64,000 nucleotides of DNA from NCBI GenBank assembly GCA_030180135.1, contig CM058233.1, forward strand, positions 100,710,994 to 100,774,993, in the 5' to 3' direction. Below, piece after piece: positions 47,180 to 58,202 of the stretch. Origin of the DNA: Orychophragmus violaceus (Eukaryota; Streptophyta; Magnoliopsida; Brassicales; Brassicaceae). Each line of letters begins with the position of its first letter. The stretch's first letter is position 1. Under the pieces are notes generated by a model. The model was not told the origin of the DNA. It saw only the letters and a list, made by a program, of their open reading frames with translations, and ran no database searches. The position numbers were made by a program, and so were the translations under genes.

Positions 47180-49649
47180 TCTATACTATAACAACATGAA
47201 ACCATTTTTGGTACAATAATGTTGTATTCCCGAAAATTGCCTTTAAAATCGTTAGGATTGTATTTTTTCATTAAGGATAAAACTTTGAATTTTTGGATAT
47301 TTTGTCACGCAGGGATATTAGGCGGATCCGGATTTGGAAACGGATATACACGCGGATCCTGTTTTTAAATCTTGATCGTTCATCTGTATATCTAATATTA
47401 TCCGTCGAATTAGTTGGGTTTCATAATCCTACAATTTTTTTTTAATTCATATTGTCAATCGACTTGCCACATATATTTAATTTCGTAGCATATATTTTAA
47501 GAAACAGAAATCTGCAATCTTGGTGAATATTCTTTACAGCCTTGATGAATATCGATTTTAATTCATTTAATTAATTTATTTTCTAAAAATGCACAATATC
47601 TTTCTGAATATTTTATTAATTCGAGTTTGAAAAAATATATTATATGGGATATACCAAGCTTTCGAGAGAAATTTGTAAAATCCTATATAAAGAGAGCTTG
47701 GGTGGCCTAGAAACACAATCATTTTGCATCTTCCATATTTTCAAGAAACTTTATCTCTGTTTTTTTTTTTGCTATAGAAGTATTCTTCCAGATCATTGAA
47801 ATTTTAATCAAATGATATGTTATCATTCATATTATTTTCTTCTTTTTCGATTTAAAATATATTTTATGGTTTTTTGTTTTTTATTCTGTTTTTTTTCTTG
47901 ATCCCATGAAAGAAGAAGCTTGGTTATCTTGAGTTTTGGTGAATGATGTGAGGTAAAATATTGGTAGTTGCGATTTTCTTTAATACTTTTGGTTGAATCC
48001 ATGAGTCTGAAATGTCCGAGTAAAGGTTGTTGCCCCGACGTCCGATTGATCTCATAAGTCCCAATAGTCTGAAACTCACTGTCGATTTTTGTTTTGTTCT
48101 TTGTTATATGTTGGATACACTTGTTTATGGGTGTATGTTCCATTTTCTTTAGTTTGGAGATCTTTTTGTCTTTTTTTTTCATTTGCCCATAATTATGGGA
48201 ACAAATTAGGGAAGCTCGGTTATTTCATTTATATTATTTATTTTTATACAATATTTGATTTTATATAATTAAATATATTATTCCTACCATTAATTTATTT
48301 TTTAATTTATTTTTTCAATAGACTTACCATTTATATTTATTTTCGTGGCTTATATTTTAGGAAACTTAAATATGTAATCTTGATGAATATATATAATTTA
48401 CAATCTTAGTTTTACAAAAAAAAATATTTATTTATTATTACTAACATTATTTTATTTAAAAGGTAATATTAGTTTTTTGTCCAGAAAATAATATTAATTT
48501 GTTACACATTAATTTTTCATATTATTTGATTACAATTTGATATATACCAAGGTAAATTTTCAAGTTTTATTCTTTTTTAGTTGAAATACAATTAAAAAAT
48601 ATTTACTTATGTTAATATGTGTATATTATCACATATTTATTATTATTTATAAAATTAATATTTTTATATTAAATTATTTAATTATGTATCATTTGTGGAT
48701 TTCAAAATTTATAAGTCTTAAATATTTATTATAATGTACTATTTGTTTGTATAAAATATTTGATTTTATATAATTAATTATAACATTCCTACCATTTATT
48801 TTTTAAATTATTTTTCAATAGACTTACCATTTATATCTATTTTCGAAACCTATATTTAGGAAACTGAAATATGTAATCTTGATGAATATATCTTTATAAT
48901 CTTAATGAATATTACATAATCCCAAATTTATAGAAACTATTTTGAATATAATATTAGTTTTACAATATTCACATAATCCCAAATTTATCAATAGTTGCTT
49001 TGATTTAGATTTCGCAGGATATATTAATAGATAATCTGGTTAGAGATATTTCATGTTATTATTTGATTTAGTTGAATTATGGGGATATGGACTATATGAA
49101 ATCTATATTGTTGTAATATTATAGAATTTAATTGCATTAGAACGTATTAAATGTAAATAGAAATATTAGATGGGCCTTTCTAAGTATTAAGCAAATACAG
49201 TTTCAATTTTGTCAAACTATGACAAATTTAATCTACTTACAAATGCTCATTATACATCAATTTTGTCCAACATTATATAAGGCCCGCTGTTTAAAACAAA
49301 TAAAACATAATGTTGTCCAAAACTCATTCATAAAGAAACACAAAAATATGTTTACCATCTAAAATTTAAACACACCAAAAATTAATTAGCTAGCATATAT
49401 TAATTCCAAAAAACCGATATTAACATAAATAAAACGTTGTATAAAATTTATTCAAAAACTAAAGGAAAAAATAACTGTTTGATCCACATGAATTTTAACA
49501 TATCAATCACTGGTTAACTACCATTCATTGGTTAACTACCATAAATCAATACTAAAACTTTGATATTAACATAAATTTTATAAATCAAATAATTATAAAA
49601 TGGGAATAAAAAAAAAAAATATGCACGCTCAGTGCGGATCGGATCCTAG
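47180..49649 (+). mobile_element. Probable non-autonomous Helitron
   Basis: It begins TCTATACTATAACAAC directly after A and ends GGATCGGATCCTAG directly before T, that is A|TC...CTAG|T as Helitrons require. A small hairpin GCAC-GCTCA-GTGC lies 10 bases before CTAG. The interior (2.47 kb) is AT-rich without Rep/helicase coding. At 47691 a TATATAAAG box precedes a minor ORF-poor region. The short stem of the 3' hairpin keeps confidence moderate. Confidence 0.6.
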
Positions 49650-49719
49650 TATATCTAATAGTTATAACTCCGTTTCAACTTTTTATCAGAATTATATACT
49701 AAACCAAATAAACATCATG

Positions 49720-49748
49720 TTATATATATATATATATATATATATATC
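49720..49748. repeat. (TA)n microsatellite
   Basis: About 14 units. Confidence 0.95.
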
Positions 49749-50565
49749 ACCAACTCTATGCGGCTGCAAATGAATCTACAAAACCAGCTAAAAACGGTCC
49801 GCATAAAATTATTAAATAAAATTTAACAAAACAAATATTAAAAAAAAAAATATGATGGAACCGTACAAAGGGGTATAAGCTTGGCCACTACGATAAGTTG
49901 GGTTGGAAGGGCACTGGTAGGACAGATCAATAGGAGTGACTAGTGAGCCATTCCATTACATTATTAATATAACTTGATCTTAATAAATTTAACATCTTTG
50001 TAGGTAGATATGTCTTTAACTACACCTAATTAGTCTTTATTAAAGCCACTTTAACCAACTAATTACTCTATATTTCAAATCAGGAGTCAAACCATATGTC
50101 ATGTCGTATTTATGTGCTAGGCTCTTTTGAATGCAAATAGGATGTTTGCCATTCAAAAAAAAAAAAACAATTTGATTTCCTAAAAACAGAAAAAATCAGA
50201 GGATTTTTCTTTTATGACTAGAAGTTTTGGATCCTTCAGTCCATAATTTTTTCAGATCGGGATTCAGACCATTTTAAATTCAATCTGTTTTGGAGAATAA
50301 TTTTTTTTTCCCAAGGCAACTCTGAAGATACCAGAGGCCAATAGTTCGATTGGCAAGAATCTTAAGTAATCTAAGAGATCACATGATCGAAGACACTTAG
50401 AAGGGATATGTTCTCCAAAAAGAGTTAATTTAACTTAGTATGGATTCTATTTCAAAGAAATATATGGGTTCACGAACTTTGAACCTCTTGGTATTTAAAA
50501 AAAAAAAAATTGGTAAAATTTGATATCAGTGGCAATAAATATGTATTCATAATAAATTATAAATT
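49749..50565. other. AT-rich intergenic region
   Basis: No supported gene; short A-runs and tRNA-like words only. Confidence 0.45.
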
Positions 50566-50740
50566 AGGTAGTGGTAGTTTAGTGGTATAAATCAGTTTGA
50601 GACAAATAGTGTAAACTCATTTGTCTTAAGTTGGATTCCCGCTGAAACAAAGTTATCTCTATTTGCCAAATGAAGGTGAGACAATGTGTTAGACCTTATT
50701 AAAAATCCGATACTAAACTAACCATCGGTACGGTTCTTTT
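50566..50740 (+). repeat. SINE-like element, tRNA-derived head
   Basis: A-box TAGTTTAGTGG (about 50576) and a B-box-like GTTGGATTCCC (about 50631) occur at somewhat longer than tRNA spacing. An unrelated body follows. No poly(A) tail or TSD could be defined. Confidence 0.4.
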
Positions 50741-51048
50741 AGGGAAATTATTTGAGGTTCAGCTCAAATATCCCAAATTAATAATAAAAATATAAAAACT
50801 CCGAAAATAGGTCCCCATCTCTTTAACTATTTGAGAGAAGACGAGAAAATACTAACTAAAATGCTGATATGCCGATTGTGACGTGGCAAATATCTGTCCG
50901 ACCACTGTTTCTTAATTTTCTTCCTGTGTCAACAAGAGCAACATACAAAATTAAGGTTTTTCAATCTTTTAAGGTTTCTATGTTACCGTGTCTTACAAGT
51001 CATCAACATGAAGTTACCTTTGACGTTTTTAAGTATAAATTGTGTAAA

Positions 51049-52674
51049 TGATATACTTGTGTTTTCATGCATTTAGGATAGTGTTTTGCTTGTGTTTTGA
51101 CTTCTTCTTCCATACATTCTTCCATCTTTGATGTTCAAAGTTTCATTTAGAGTCTAAAAGCATCTAGAGTTAGGATTTAGCATATTAGGATGCATTTGGA
51201 GTGTATCTTATGTTTTTATAGGTTCATGGAGATGCTTGGAGGTTTTGGTGAGCCAAGGAAGCAAGAGAGGATCTCAAGGATGAAAGAAGAAGTGTACAAG
51301 TCGACCAGTGAAATCACCGACGTCTCCAATCGACCAAAACGCGTCGATGGAAAATCTGAGAAATCACCGACGTCTCCAATCGACCAAAACGCGTCGGTGG
51401 AAATCTCGGAAACGAACCGACGTGCTCAACCGACGTCGACACGTCGATGGGTTTCGGCGAGTTTTGGTCGAAATTGGGCAGTGAAATCACCGACGTCTCC
51501 AACCGACCAAAACGCGTCGGTGGAAATCTCGGAAACGAACCGACGTCCCGAACCGACCACATTAGGTCGGTGCTTTCACTGTGAAGACCAAATCAGACCC
51601 AGTTATTTACAATATTGCCACTACGACCCTTCCTTGTATAAATACTCATTTTGGGGGATTAAAAACCCTAAGCTACCTAAGCATAGTTTTGTTTTAGGAT
51701 TTGGATCTTGTAATCTTTGATTTTGAGTTTAATCTAAGTACTTCTTTATATCTTCTTAATCTTTCCTCTTAATCTCTCTTTAATCTTGTTATCTCATACT
51801 ATCTTTATGAGTTTTGTGAGAACAATGGAGATTAGAGAGTAGAGTTTTTGGGTCTTGTGGATGAGGTTGATTTAGGTGGTTTATGTGATGATTAGTGATG
51901 CTTAGGACTTATTTATGAATGATCCTTCTCTAATTAGTTGATCTCTATGCTAGGTTGCAAGGAATTGTTGAATCTAGATGCTAGGCTTTTTCATGCCCGA
52001 AAGGTGTTCGATGAAATGCTTGAATGAACTTTTTAGAGGATTTTCATATCTTAGCCTAAGAGATTAGTTGTCTAAGGTGATTATTGGTAATGAGAACTCG
52101 AAATTAATGCTTGCTTGATTCTTAATCACAAATGATAATTTGATCTTGATTAGGGATTAGTCAAAGGGATTAGTGCCAAGAAATTGGATTAGTCTAATGA
52201 TTAGTGTTCTTAGCCTAAGGATTAGCTTTGCTCAAAGGTATTTGATGGATATTAATGCATGCTTGTCTTTTAATATGCAAATGAGAATTGAATGATTGAA
52301 TAATTGGCATAGAAGTTATGAACATGAGAATGCGATTAGCTTAATAATGATCATAGCCTTGTTTAGCATTGTTTGATTAATTGAAGCATCAATGATTGTC
52401 TCTAGACCATTTAGTCTCCATAGCCTCATCCCAAGATCCTTATTTTATCTTATTTATCTCTTTGTTTAGTGTCTTATTTTATTTCTTGCCTTTTAGTTTG
52501 TTTAGGATTGTTACTTAAGCCTTCTTTTATCCATTTTGCTTAGATTAAGAAGTTTAATGTATTCTTAGTGCCCTATTCTCTACCCATTTGGATTGATAAC
52601 CTCAAGTATTACAATGACACATTTAGTAATTTTGAGGAATTGATAGAGTCAAGAACCGAAAAATTTACTTATCA
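51049..52674 (+). repeat. 5' LTR of the second Athila-like element
   Basis: It starts TGATATACTTGTG and ends TTACTTATCA, again with the TGATA/TATCA pair seen in the first Athila. It is about 1,626 bp. It contains a repeated segment CGACGTCTCCAAYCGACC at 51319, 51379 and 51492. The partner LTR is absent, so the left edge is inferred. Confidence 0.6.
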
Positions 52675-52678
52675 ATTT

Positions 52679-52694
52679 GGCGCCGTTGCCGATT
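52679..52694 (+). other. Primer-binding site
   Basis: TGGCGCCGTTGCCGAT follows the LTR end after four bases. It is the Athila-type primer site, much better conserved than the one at 7251. Confidence 0.85.
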
Positions 52695-52827
52695 GGGTTT
52701 AGCAATAGTCACTAGGATTTTTCTTCTTCTTTAGACTAAGCTTTTATTTTGTTTTTGTTTGTGTGGTTACTAACTCTCTTTCAAGTGTTTGTTCTTTTTG
52801 CAAGGTGCAAATCACAAGGAATAGAGC

Positions 52828-53943
52828 ATGGCTTCAGAGATAGCTTCAATGTTGAGGGCTATGTTGGAAGCTCAAGAAAGAGAGATGGCTTGGGACCCTA
52901 CAAGTCATCATGGTTTTAAAAGCACATCCACTTATCAAGGTGATCTTCCAAATGAGTACTCTTCTCATGAGTACCAATATGGATATGGTGATGGATACCA
53001 ATCTTGGAACATGGAGCATGAGCATGATGCAAATCACTCTTCTCAAATGTCTTATGATGAAGAACTTCTCAACATGGCAAGGTTGGCATTGGATGGACAA
53101 GAGAGGTACAATGAGAGCTTAAGGATGATCAACACTGATTTTGCTCATTTGCCTCAAGATGCAAGCATTGTTGAGCCAACACATGAGGAGAATGCTCAAG
53201 TCCAAGATGAATTCTTGAAAGAAGCTTACTCTTTCCAATCATGTGATCAAGAGCTTCTCAACTTGGCAAGGATGGCATTAGAAGGACAAGAGAGGTATAA
53301 TGAGAGCTTAAGGATGATCAACACTGATTTTGCCCATTTGCCTCAAGATGCAAGTATTGTTGAGCCAACATATGAGAAGAATGCTCAAGTCCAAGATGAG
53401 TTCTTGAAAGAAGCTGAAGAGACTATCAAGGAATTTGAAATGCTTCTTGGTTGCACTCTTGGTGATGACCTTGTGATAAGGTATGAAGATGAGGATGATG
53501 AAGAGACATTCATGGGTCATTCAACCAATAGCAACAATGAAGGAGTAAGAGATGTTGTGAGAGATGAGGAAGAGCCTTATGAAGATGGATTGGTTGTAGA
53601 GTGCAAGGAGATAAAGGAAAATAGCACACAATATGAGCTCTCAATCATGGAAGAGGAACCAAAGCAACCAAATCCCAAGCAAGAGCTAATTGGAGGAAAT
53701 CTTATGGAGAAACAAGATGGTCCCAATGAAGAATCCTTCAAGGAGGATGAAGAAGATGGATCTTCAATGGCTCAACCCCATCACAATCTTCTTGGTATAG
53801 TCTCCACCATATCACCAAGCTTTCATGATCCAAGGAAGATCCCTTTTGAGGAGATAAGGATGAAGGAGTTCAAGGGATGGTTCTACGATGAGTATGATCC
53901 CGGTGATACAAAATCATGCCACATCCCTAAACAAAAAGAGTGA
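52828..53943 (+). CDS. Retroelement ORF of unknown function with an internal duplication
   Basis: An intact 371-residue frame starts 134 bp after the PBS, where gag would start. It is acidic and rich in Glu, Asp, Gln and Met. A block of about 55 residues is duplicated: residues about 79-133 (ELLNMARLALDGQERYNESL...DEFLKEA) and about 142-196 (ELLNLARMALEGQERYNESL...). A negatively charged tail follows (YEDEDDEETF). No CCHC, protease or RT motif is seen. Position after LTR and PBS argues for a retroelement protein and against a host gene. Codon usage and lack of stops suggest fairly recent constraint or young age. Confidence 0.6.
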   Translation: MASEIASMLRAMLEAQEREMAWDPTSHHGFKSTSTYQGDLPNEYSSHEYQYGYGDGYQSWNMEHEHDANHSSQMSYDEELLNMARLALDGQERYNESLRMINTDFAHLPQDASIVEPTHEENAQVQDEFLKEAYSFQSCDQELLNLARMALEGQERYNESLRMINTDFAHLPQDASIVEPTYEKNAQVQDEFLKEAEETIKEFEMLLGCTLGDDLVIRYEDEDDEETFMGHSTNSNNEGVRDVVRDEEEPYEDGLVVECKEIKENSTQYELSIMEEEPKQPNPKQELIGGNLMEKQDGPNEESFKEDEEDGSSMAQPHHNLLGIVSTISPSFHDPRKIPFEEIRMKEFKGWFYDEYDPGDTKSCHIPKQKE

Positions 53944-55744
53944 AGGGATAGTCAAGCTTAGTGACTCAAAACAAGCTCACTTGGGAGGAATTCCCATGTC
54001 TATCTTTTTGGGGAGCTTCGAGTTCAATGCAAGGAAGAAGGAAAAGAGTTTTGGGTGAAAAGGGACTTCAATGCTAAATCACAGGATGAGAAGCCTATGC
54101 AATGGTCTAAGTTTGGGGGAGTCTTGTGCCACATTCGAAGATGCCTCCACCTCCCATTCCTCCTCTCAATTCCACTCTCCAAGTAACACTCCAACTTTTG
54201 TCTTTTTGATTTTGCATTTTTGATTTAGTCTTTTGTCTCTTTCCCTTGCTTCTTTCACACAAGGGACTGTGTGATTTAAGTTTGGGGGAGGAGCCTAGTT
54301 GCTAATAATGTGTTTTGTGATCTTATTTTATCTTTTGCATCCCTTGAGTCTCATGCATTCATCTAAGGCATAGAAAATTCCTAAAAATTTGAAAAATTTG
54401 AAAACTTTTCACACAAAAAAGAAGCATGCATTATCATCTTAGGATTTCATTTCATTTTTCATAAAGTTTTGATGAAACTTCCACTTGAGTGTCAACTCAT
54501 GAGCTTGAATTAATGCCCTCTTTAGGAGTTGTAAATGCATTTGAGTGAATTTGAATTTAAGGATGCACCATGTTTGGATCTCACTAGCTTGAAAGTTAGA
54601 CCTCATTGTTGATACATGTCACCCCTTGTAACACAACTCTAATGAACTTGGACTTAATTTGAACTTTCAATTACTCTCTCTTGGAATTTAGATTGCTCAC
54701 CAATTGTAACTCTAAAAACAATCATGCTTGCTTATTCCTTTTGACATTCTTACAAGCATTGATTGGCCATTTATATCACTTAATGGTTCCTTCACCTTGA
54801 ACCTTAGCCCATTGTTCTTTTCCCCTTGTTGATTCTTGAGTGAGGTCTCTTGTTGATAATGCAAACTTGTGCAAAATTTTGAATTGATAGGAGAACGACA
54901 AGAACTCACTTCCATGCGCCAATTGCATTGATTGGCTAGATCTAGGATAGGACTTGGGATGGGCTTTTGTTTTCATTTGATGGGTTTGATGGTGAGAGAT
55001 CATTTCTTGAGTAAGTTGAAAAGAATATAGTGATTTGAGAGCAAGAAAAGTAAAGAAAAAGCCATGAGGCATGTGTGTTCAAAGGAAAAGTTTAGGAAGT
55101 ATAAATGAAGTAATAGCTCTAAGTTCGTAATGCAAATGAGTCCTCTAAGAATATAAAAGTAAAGATAAGAGAAAATGAAAAGAAAAGAGGATAGTATTCT
55201 TTGACTTATACACTGACATTTTCACAGTCTGATTGTCTTCTTTTCTTATCCGTCAAGTGGATATCTTGCGTCTGTTTTGTTAGAGCCGTTTAGATTGATT
55301 AGGTTAAATTAAGTCTATTAATAGGTAGATTGATTGGTGTTCTTTGACTTTTGACAGTTTATTTTTGGATAGGTAGATTGGAGCTTGAGGGATACTGGTT
55401 AGTTAGAGATCTTGACCACAAACCCGTAACTAGAGATGAAAAGTCTCAACGACCAATAACTTATCTCATTTAATTTTGTATTAGTGAATAATATTTGACA
55501 CAAATATTCTTACATAGACCCCACGTGCATGTGCTTAATAGTATACCTTTAACCGTTACAGAGTTTGGCAAACAATATTGGACATTTGTACGATTAGGTA
55601 AATTACTGTAATAACTTATAAGTAACAATTCAAAGAGATAAAGTCTTTGCCTCTGTTTTGGTAAGGTTTTGCATATGCATTGAAAATCTTAAGTCACATA
55701 TATCTGCCAATGGCATGCCACCGTTTTGAATTTAACGGGGGTTG
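53944..55744. other. Non-coding 3' part of the second Athila-like element and flank
   Basis: It contains two TTTGGGGGAG purine tracts (54113 and 54274). No ORF with a domain was seen. The transition from element to flank was not identified. Confidence 0.45.
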
Positions 55745-56085
55745 CACTACAAGAAAAAAAGCTGAAATGAAAAACTCGTCAGTTTTCAAAATCTGTTGGT
55801 TTTCGTTGGAATTACCGACGGAATTGTGACAAACAATATCCGTCGGTAATTATCGACGGAAAACCGACGAACATTTTACCGACGGATATTTTACCGACGG
55901 AAAACCGATGGAATTTAAACCAACGTAAAATCGACGAATAGGTAAACCGACGAATAACCGACGAATTGGTAAACCGATGGAAAACCGACAGATTGGTAAA
56001 CCGACAGAAAGCCGACGGCTTGAAAAACCGACAGAAAACCGACGGAGAAGAAACCGTCGGTTGCCCGTCGGTTTTCCGTCAATTT
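55745..56085. repeat. CACTA subterminal repeat array, left
   Basis: Twelve or more variants of ACCGACGGAA / TTCCGTCGGT, about 10-20 bp apart. The matching right array lies at 57796-57960. Confidence 0.9.
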
Positions 56086-56284
56086 TTTTAATTATTATTT
56101 TATGTTTTAAAATATATTTTATAAATAAATTTCGTTAAAATACTGAATATAAATTTTTAAAAAGAAAATATTACTAAAATTTAAAATATTCATAAAACAG
56201 TAAAACATAAAATATTTATAAAACATTAAAAACATAAAATATTCATAAACATTAAAAACATTAAAAACCCGAGAAATCTACTTC

Positions 56285-56845
56285 CTAAAACCCCGTCCTT
56301 GTCCCCGTCTTCAACCTTGTCCCCGTCTCCGAACTTGGCATGTAGTTATTAAACCTCACATCAATTTCGTCAAATTTTTCCATCATCCTCGTTCGGTCTG
56401 CAAGTAAGGCCTCGATTATATCATCTTTAGCTTTAAATTGCGCCTCATATTCCGCCTGTGTCGAAATAAACAGAGAAGACGTAATGGACTTCAGTTTTGG
56501 CTCATACTGCCTAAACCGAACCAACGTCCTTTACTCTTCGGTGTTTCCTGTAAAACAATCGAGAAAACAAACTTAAGAAATAAATAAAAATAAACTACAA
56601 GAAATAGGTATTAAAGTATATGTTACCTAAACGACAATGTCGTTGATTATTTCGTCCGAGAAGGAAGTGGCAGTGGACCCAACCTCAGACTGTTGGGAGA
56701 GAAATATTTCTGAAGCTCGCTTCTTCGAGGCCTCGATGACTCCGCGAACGACCGGATCTTGGATGGTGCCATCTTTCTTGTTTTTGTGGGTGAATTCCAA
56801 AACCTCGAGATAGTCGAGTTTGCGGCTATTTTTCTTGGTCTGCAA
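56285..56845 (-). pseudogene. CACTA TnpA-like C-terminal exons
   Basis: Two minus-strand frames, 56845-56627 and 56524-56285, lie between splice-like signals. They encode KKNSRKLDYLEVLEFTHKNKKDGTI...VVRGVIEASKKRASEIF and RQYEPKLKSITSSLFISTQAEYEAQF with a Glu/Lys-rich coiled segment. They fit the C-terminal half of plant Ptta/En-Spm (PF03004-type) proteins. Splicing was not modelled in full. Confidence 0.6.
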
Positions 56846-56870
56846 AAGATAATATTATTATTATAAAAAA

Positions 56871-57718
56871 TTAAATTATAATATCGTAAAACGAAAAAAA
56901 ATTAAAACTTACAAAGTTGTACTCGGCTTGAACCGAACTCATTGCTCCTAGATTATGTGTCGATATCCCAGCACCGTTCCTTTCACTCTTCCGGTTTTTG
57001 GAGTTTTTGGAAGATGTCGCTATTGTGTCCGGTTTGGTCCAATGCACCACTAGACCTTCCCAAAATGTCTGGGACGGTCCAGGCGGTATCTTTCCTTTCC
57101 GCCACACCTGTTTCCAATCGCAGAGCGTGTCCGAATACTTGCGAGCGCAATTCTTGTGGAACAACATCTCCACTAGTCTTGACGCGTCTAACATGTCAAA
57201 AATCTCCTCGCTTCTGCATTAGGCTCTTCTACACTAGTATTTTGGTATTCACATACTTCCTCAACATTTTCTCGATAAGCACCATTAACCATATGAACAG
57301 TACCTACACCATAATCAACTTCCGCTCTACTTTCCTCTAGTTCTTCTAGATTATATGGTTCACTAGTACTACCAAAAGGTTTTCTACTACTACTGCCATA
57401 AGGTTCCATAATAGTATTACCATGTCTTTCTCCATGAAGAAACCAAATCTTATAACCCGGCATAAACCCTTCTTTATACAAGTGAATCCATACTAGATCA
57501 ATCTTAACATTCCTAGCATTCCGGCAAACATTACATGTACATTGTAGCTTACCTGATTTTTTCGTTGAAGGTTGACTACATGCAAGTTCCATGAATTCAC
57601 AAATACGTTCTGCATAAGGCTGCACCAATAAGATCGTCGCCGGATCGTGAATCGGTCCGTCCATCCATGATCGAAAATAGTTCGAAGATATTTTTCTCTC
57701 GCTTGAAAACGTTTTCAA
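56871..57718 (-). CDS. CACTA-encoded protein: transposase-associated domain joined to Ptta/En-Spm region
   Basis: The frame 57718-57188 (176 residues) starts MKTFSSERKI and has the transposase-associated zinc-binding domain: WMDGPIHD, CTCNVCRNARN, VWIHLYKEGFMPGYKIW, then FLHGERHG. The next frame (57194-56871) carries the Ptta-like block WKQVWRKGKIPPGPSQTFWEGLVVHW and the SERNGAGISTHNLGAMS motif. In autonomous CACTA elements the first domain heads the TnpD-type transposase and the second belongs to a separate TnpA-type protein. Here they are adjacent, implying a large internal deletion. The overlap of the two frames at 57188-57194 shows either a frameshift or an intron. Confidence 0.6.
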
Positions 57719-57994
57719 GTGAGAAGAACAGAGAGATAAGTGAGAGGTTTGTGAGATGTGAAGAATGAGGAAGAATATATATATATAAAATAAAAATTGA
57801 CGGAAAACCGACGGATAATATTCCGTCGGTTTTCCGTCAGTAAAAACCGATAAACCGACGGAAACTTGATTTCGTCGGTTTTTACTGACGGAATATAATC
57901 CATCATTTTCTGTCGGTTTTCCGTCATAAAAACTGATAGATTAAAAATCCGTCAGTTTTTCCGTTACTTTTTCCCTCGTTTTTTTGTAGTGTTG

Positions 57995-58202
57995 GTCTCT
58001 CGTGTAGAGTGTATGTTCAATATAATTTTGGATTTTGACAGAATATTCGTAAATTTTTGTTTGTACCTTAAAAATCGTAAATTCATATTAGTTGAAGAAA
58101 GGTTTTGCAGGTCTATGATGTAAGTGTAATAGTGTTACTATGAATGTTATATGCAATATTTAGGATATAAATATAAACCGTTCTGTTATTAGTTATTACT
58201 AA
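57995..58202. other. Short spacer between CACTA and Helitron
   Basis: No feature recognised. Confidence 0.5.

Larger units (their letters stand above)
51049..55300 (+). mobile_element. Second Athila-like LTR element, 5' portion
   Basis: A 5' LTR, a good PBS and one long ORF are followed by a non-coding tail with two TAAGTTTGGGGGAG-type purine tracts (near 54110 and 54273). No RT or integrase and no 3' LTR were found, and the right boundary is uncertain. It may be a truncated non-autonomous Athila derivative. Confidence 0.7.
55745..57991 (-). mobile_element. CACTA (En/Spm) transposon, non-autonomous derivative
   Basis: The ends CACTACAAGAAAAAAAGC and CGTTTTTTTGTAGTG are inverted. A 3-bp TSD TTG (55742-55744 and 57992-57994) flanks them. 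Both subterminal regions are packed with ACCGACGG / CCGTCGGT motifs in both orientations, as in CACTA elements, where they bind TnpA-like protein. The element is 2,247 bp. Coding is on the minus strand, and the main TnpD-type transposase body is missing. Confidence 0.95.

Noticed and set aside
47939..48010. Possible C/D-box snoRNA (AATGATGTG then GTCTGAA)
   Set aside because: The C box is imperfect and no terminal stem pairs; it lies within a Helitron candidate.
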